Shown: positions 37,843-40,095 of the stretch, in pieces
How positions within the stretch are numbered: the first letter of the stretch is position 1
How the letters are laid out: each line of letters begins with the position of its first letter
Origin: Roseburia hominis
GTDB lineage: Bacteria > Bacillota > Clostridia > Lachnospirales > Lachnospiraceae
Assembly (NCBI RefSeq): GCF_021531695.1
Contig: NZ_JADYUI010000025.1
Location: 1 to 40,095 of the forward strand
DNA: 40,095 nucleotides
Direction of reading: 5' to 3'
The notes under the pieces: model-generated
Told to the model about the DNA's origin: nothing
What the model saw: the letters and a program-made list of their open reading frames with translations, nothing else
Databases searched by the model: none
Program-made: the position numbers and the translations under genes

Positions 37843-38158
37843 GCATCAATATGATGCCATAAGCCGAATATATGGTGCCAAAATGGTGCCATCATCGAGA
37901 AAAACGACAGGACATAGCGCGGTGCAGATAGTTTTTTCATCTGCATAAGATATGGACTGAAAACTGCCTACAGTTTTCGGTGGGCAGGCTAGCTCTCTGC
38001 AAGAGTCCCTCGGAAGGAGCGACTGGGCTTTTGATACGTAGTGTCAAAAGTAATAAGGAGTTACTCTTGGAAAGAGTAACAGAACCCGGTGAATACACCG
38101 GGAACCCGCTTAGGCGGGGCATAGCGAGAAAAATGATTATAAAGGAGATGAATTGCTT
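37842..38158 (+). other. hairpin-rich oriT-like region before the relaxase gene
   Basis: A non-coding stretch of about 316 bp with at least seven stems: GGCATCA/TGATGCC (37842-37858), TGCAGAT/ATCTGCA (37923-37945), an 11-bp stem 37956-37966/37971-37981, a 10-bp stem 38028-38037/38041-38050, a 9-bp stem 38060-38068/38072-38080, CCCGGTG/CACCGGG (38085-38102) and CCCGC/GCGGG (38105-38118). TGGTGCCA is repeated at 37873 and 37884. The stem at 38028-38050 contains TAGTGT followed by TAATAAGG, like the nick region of MobV plasmids, so oriT is likely here. Some stems may belong to the relaxase mRNA leader or to a partition site. Confidence 0.6.
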
Positions 38159-39478
38159 ATGGGAAGAACGATATCATTTGTAAAAGGAAAAGGGAGCATA
38201 TCTCATAATAACAGGGATTTTATAGCTGAGAATGTTGACCGGGATAGAATGGCTTGGAATGAGTATTATGTGAGGCTGCCAATTAGAGAAGCATATCAGC
38301 AGATTTTCGGACCTGCAATAGCGGAATATAATGCCAAGCAAAAGCGAAAAGACAGACAGGTGACGGATTACCTGACTGATATCAAGAATTCAGGGAATAA
38401 AGAAAAGCAATTTTATGAGATTGTGGTGCAGATTGGTAGAATGGAGGATACAGGCGTGTTGGATGCGAACGGCGAATTATCAGTAGCTGCGCGGGATGCG
38501 AAAGAAATCCTGGATGAATACGCAAGAAGTTTCCAGCAACGCAATCCTAATTTGTATTTATTCAATGCCGTACTTCATATGGATGAGGCTACGCCACATT
38601 TACACTTGGATTATATTCCGGTTGCACATGGTTATAAAACGAAAATGCTTACTCGTAACAGTCTTACAAAAGCATTGCAAGAAATGGGTATCGAGCCGGC
38701 GGTAAGTAAAAATGATACGGAAACCATGCACTGGCAACAGAGAGAACGTGAATATCTGATGGAGATGTGCCGTGAGCGTGGACTGGAAGTAGAGATTATC
38801 GGTGAAAAACGAGATAACTACACCATACCTGAGTATAAGGCTGCAAGGCAGGCGGCAGATGAATTGACTGCGGAACTGGAAATCCTCAATGCTGAAAAGA
38901 AAGAGGCTGAGAGTATCATAGCGGATGCCAATGAACAGGTTACTGAATCAGCAGAACTGGTGGCAGAGAGCAGACAACAGTTGGAGGAAATCAATAGCCA
39001 GATAGCTGAAAAGGAAAAGACGTATGCTGCCTATGAGAAGAAAATAGATACGCTATTAGCTGCAGAGAAGCCTGTAAAAAGGGAACTTGCCTTAATTAGA
39101 CAGGATACAAAACAGCTTCCTGCAATACTTGGAGGTGAATCGTATTTCAAAATATCTGAGAGTAACCTAAATAAGCTTATGGAAATGGCGCAAGGAGCTG
39201 GTACTTTGAAGAATATGAATAGGGCTTATGAGAAAGAATTATCTGTAATGAAAAAGACAATAGACAGATTGAGTGCGCAGGTGAAGACATTTAAGAGCAA
39301 GGTGAAGCAATACGAGGCATTTCTGGACTTACGGGGGCTGGTGGATGCGTTTGTGGAATATATTCGTCCTAAGACCGTTCAGGAGCAGTTGGCTGAGAAG
39401 AAAACGATTGTGGAGAAGGAAAAGGGAAGGCGAATGCAGGAAGTGGATGTGAAAAAGAAACATGATATAGCGATTTAG
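38159..39478 (+). CDS. mob: MobV/Pre-type relaxase (plasmid mobilization protein)
   Basis: A 439-residue protein. The Mob_Pre domain covers about 1-200: MGRTISFVKGKGSISHNNRD at the start and the metal-binding signature HMDEATPHLHLDYIPV (His140, His147, His149) that defines MobV. From about 225 a long coiled coil rich in Glu/Ala/Lys follows (AELEILNAEKKEAESIIADA), likely for dimerisation or coupling. It nicks one strand at oriT so a helper conjugation system can transfer the DNA. Start ATG 38159 is preferred over TTG 38153 because family members begin there; AAAGGAG is at 38141-38147. Confidence 0.9.
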   Translation: MGRTISFVKGKGSISHNNRDFIAENVDRDRMAWNEYYVRLPIREAYQQIFGPAIAEYNAKQKRKDRQVTDYLTDIKNSGNKEKQFYEIVVQIGRMEDTGVLDANGELSVAARDAKEILDEYARSFQQRNPNLYLFNAVLHMDEATPHLHLDYIPVAHGYKTKMLTRNSLTKALQEMGIEPAVSKNDTETMHWQQREREYLMEMCRERGLEVEIIGEKRDNYTIPEYKAARQAADELTAELEILNAEKKEAESIIADANEQVTESAELVAESRQQLEEINSQIAEKEKTYAAYEKKIDTLLAAEKPVKRELALIRQDTKQLPAILGGESYFKISESNLNKLMEMAQGAGTLKNMNRAYEKELSVMKKTIDRLSAQVKTFKSKVKQYEAFLDLRGLVDAFVEYIRPKTVQEQLAEKKTIVEKEKGRRMQEVDVKKKHDIAI

Positions 39479-39501
39479 ATCGGTACGATGGTTATGTTGT
39501 T

Positions 39502-39522
39502 GCCCGGAGCACGGCTCCGGGC
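39502..39522 (+). terminator. hairpin after the relaxase gene
   Basis: GCCCGGAGC (39502-39510) pairs perfectly with GCTCCGGGC (39514-39522), loop ACG. The downstream ACTTTGGG is only weakly T-rich, so termination is probable, not certain. Confidence 0.65.
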
Positions 39523-39601
39523 ACTTTGGGTTATAAGTTTTTGCTATGTGCAAAATATTGGGAATGGTCTTTGCTAGTGCTGTTTGTACTGCAGAATGGA
39601 G

Positions 39602-40021
39602 CTATTTTATTTGTAGGCTACCGCATATTTCTAACACACAAGTATTTTTCATTACGGCAAATACCTGGTCTTTGATATTATCAAAAATCAATTCAGTTGC
39701 TTTTTTGATTTCTTTGTCAATCGCTGTTGCTGTCTCAGGAAAATCATAATATTTCAGTGTTGTTTCTGTCGGTTCCGAAACTAGTTCATAAACATCATAA
39801 AGAGAAATTTTTGACAAATCACAGTTTAGAGTTGTACCGCCTGGTCCGGGTTTGGAGTCTATTAAATTCCTTTTTTTTAAGTCTAGCATAGTATAGCGAA
39901 TAATGGATGCATCTGCTCCTGTATGATTGGCTATAAATCCGCTAGTTATTTTTTCGTTATTATACAAATAGCAGATGCTGAGAATTTGAAGGGCTAAAGT
40001 ATATTTAGTTGGAAATTTCAT
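39602..40021 (-). CDS. Rrf2-family transcriptional regulator
   Basis: A 139-residue protein starting MKFPTKYTLALQILSICYLY, with the winged helix ANHTGADASIIRYTMLDLKK and the wing PGPGGTTL typical of Rrf2 proteins. The cysteine cluster that binds iron-sulfur in IscR/NsrR is not present: only scattered Cys remain, so it probably senses something else. Start ATG 40021 is taken because it is the conserved N-terminus; the frame extends to GTG 40075. It is convergent with mob. Whether it belongs to the element or to the host flank cannot be decided. Confidence 0.8.
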   Translation of the reverse strand: MKFPTKYTLALQILSICYLYNNEKITSGFIANHTGADASIIRYTMLDLKKRNLIDSKPGPGGTTLNCDLSKISLYDVYELVSEPTETTLKYYDFPETATAIDKEIKKATELIFDNIKDQVFAVMKNTCVLEICGSLQIK

Positions 40022-40095
40022 AGTTATTTCCCGTCTTTCTGCGAAAGACACCAATGCGGCATGAAACAAGTGCACTGGCTTTTCGCTATCTAATT

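Larger units (their letters stand above)
31805..40095. mobile_element. integrated mobilizable element (int, rep, par, mob) after tuf
   Basis: Everything after the tuf terminator is accessory: Abi and XRE, excisionase-like and tyrosine integrase, DUF6017 replication protein, ParM/ParR, oriT-like DNA, MobV relaxase and Rrf2. Together they encode integration, replication, segregation and mobilisation but no conjugation (type IV) machinery is seen, so it would need a helper or the rest lies outside. The left boundary is probably 31805-31930; no matching att repeat was found by eye, and the right end is not visible. It may be two elements, as int is in the middle rather than at an end. Confidence 0.7.

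Noticed and set aside
37842-38158. CRISPR array or tRNA in the repeated region
   Set aside because: The repeats are short, unevenly spaced hairpins with no constant spacer length and no cloverleaf.
31805-40095. Direct att repeats flanking the element
   Set aside because: Comparing 31805-31930 with 35422-35560 and 39479-40095 by eye gave no convincing shared core.

Overview
The window looks like the chromosome of a low-GC, motile, Gram-positive gut Clostridium relative, most likely Lachnospiraceae (Roseburia/Agathobacter-like). This rests on Firmicutes-type AGGAGG ribosome binding sites, frequent TTG/GTG starts, an L10 leader with attenuator, a flagellin-sugar locus beside a FliD-like gene, and the order rpmG-secE-nusG-rplKA-rplJL-rpoBC-rpsLG-fusA-tuf. 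The genus is inferred, not proven.

Region 1 (1-12.3 kb) is a surface/flagellin glycosylation locus. A CBS-domain sugar-1-phosphate nucleotidyltransferase, a LegB-type 4,6-dehydratase and a LegC-type aminotransferase fit the start of a GDP-linked legionaminic-acid-like pathway; the later enzymes (legH/G/I/F) are not in the window. Four glycosyltransferases follow (two GT2-like, two CgeB/DUF3880-like). Two unrelated things interrupt the pathway genes. One is an AT-rich pair, an ABC/OLD-like ATPase plus a small PD-(D/E)XK nuclease candidate, which looks like a two-gene defence module. The other is a divergently oriented von Willebrand A protein. Right after the ATPase/nuclease pair lies a frameshifted remnant of a paralogue of the gene whose 3' end opens the window, and near-identical promoter cassettes recur between the genes.

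Region 2 (12.3-13.75 kb, minus strand) is a FliD-like cap protein gene with its own strong promoter.

Region 3 (13.9-31.8 kb) is the core transcription/translation block. It has several transcription units with recognisable sigma-A promoters, an L10 leader/attenuator, intrinsic terminators, a GC-rich palindromic repeat and a small membrane protein gene between rplL and rpoB, and an REC-HD-GYP response regulator gene between rpoC and the str operon.

Region 4 (31.8-40.1 kb) is an integrated mobile element inserted after the tuf terminator. It carries an AbiD/F-type HEPN abortive-infection gene with an XRE regulator, a promoter embedded in a TAGCGA operator array, an excisionase-like protein and tyrosine integrase, a DUF6017 replication-initiator-like gene, a ParM/ParR-type partition pair, a hairpin-rich oriT-like region, a MobV/Pre relaxase and an Rrf2 regulator. 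The right end is not identified and may lie beyond the window. A small promoter-hairpin-terminator unit just downstream of abi is a candidate non-coding RNA.

The two most interesting items are the ATPase/nuclease pair at 1796-3544 and the abi gene with its candidate RNA at 31943-32991.
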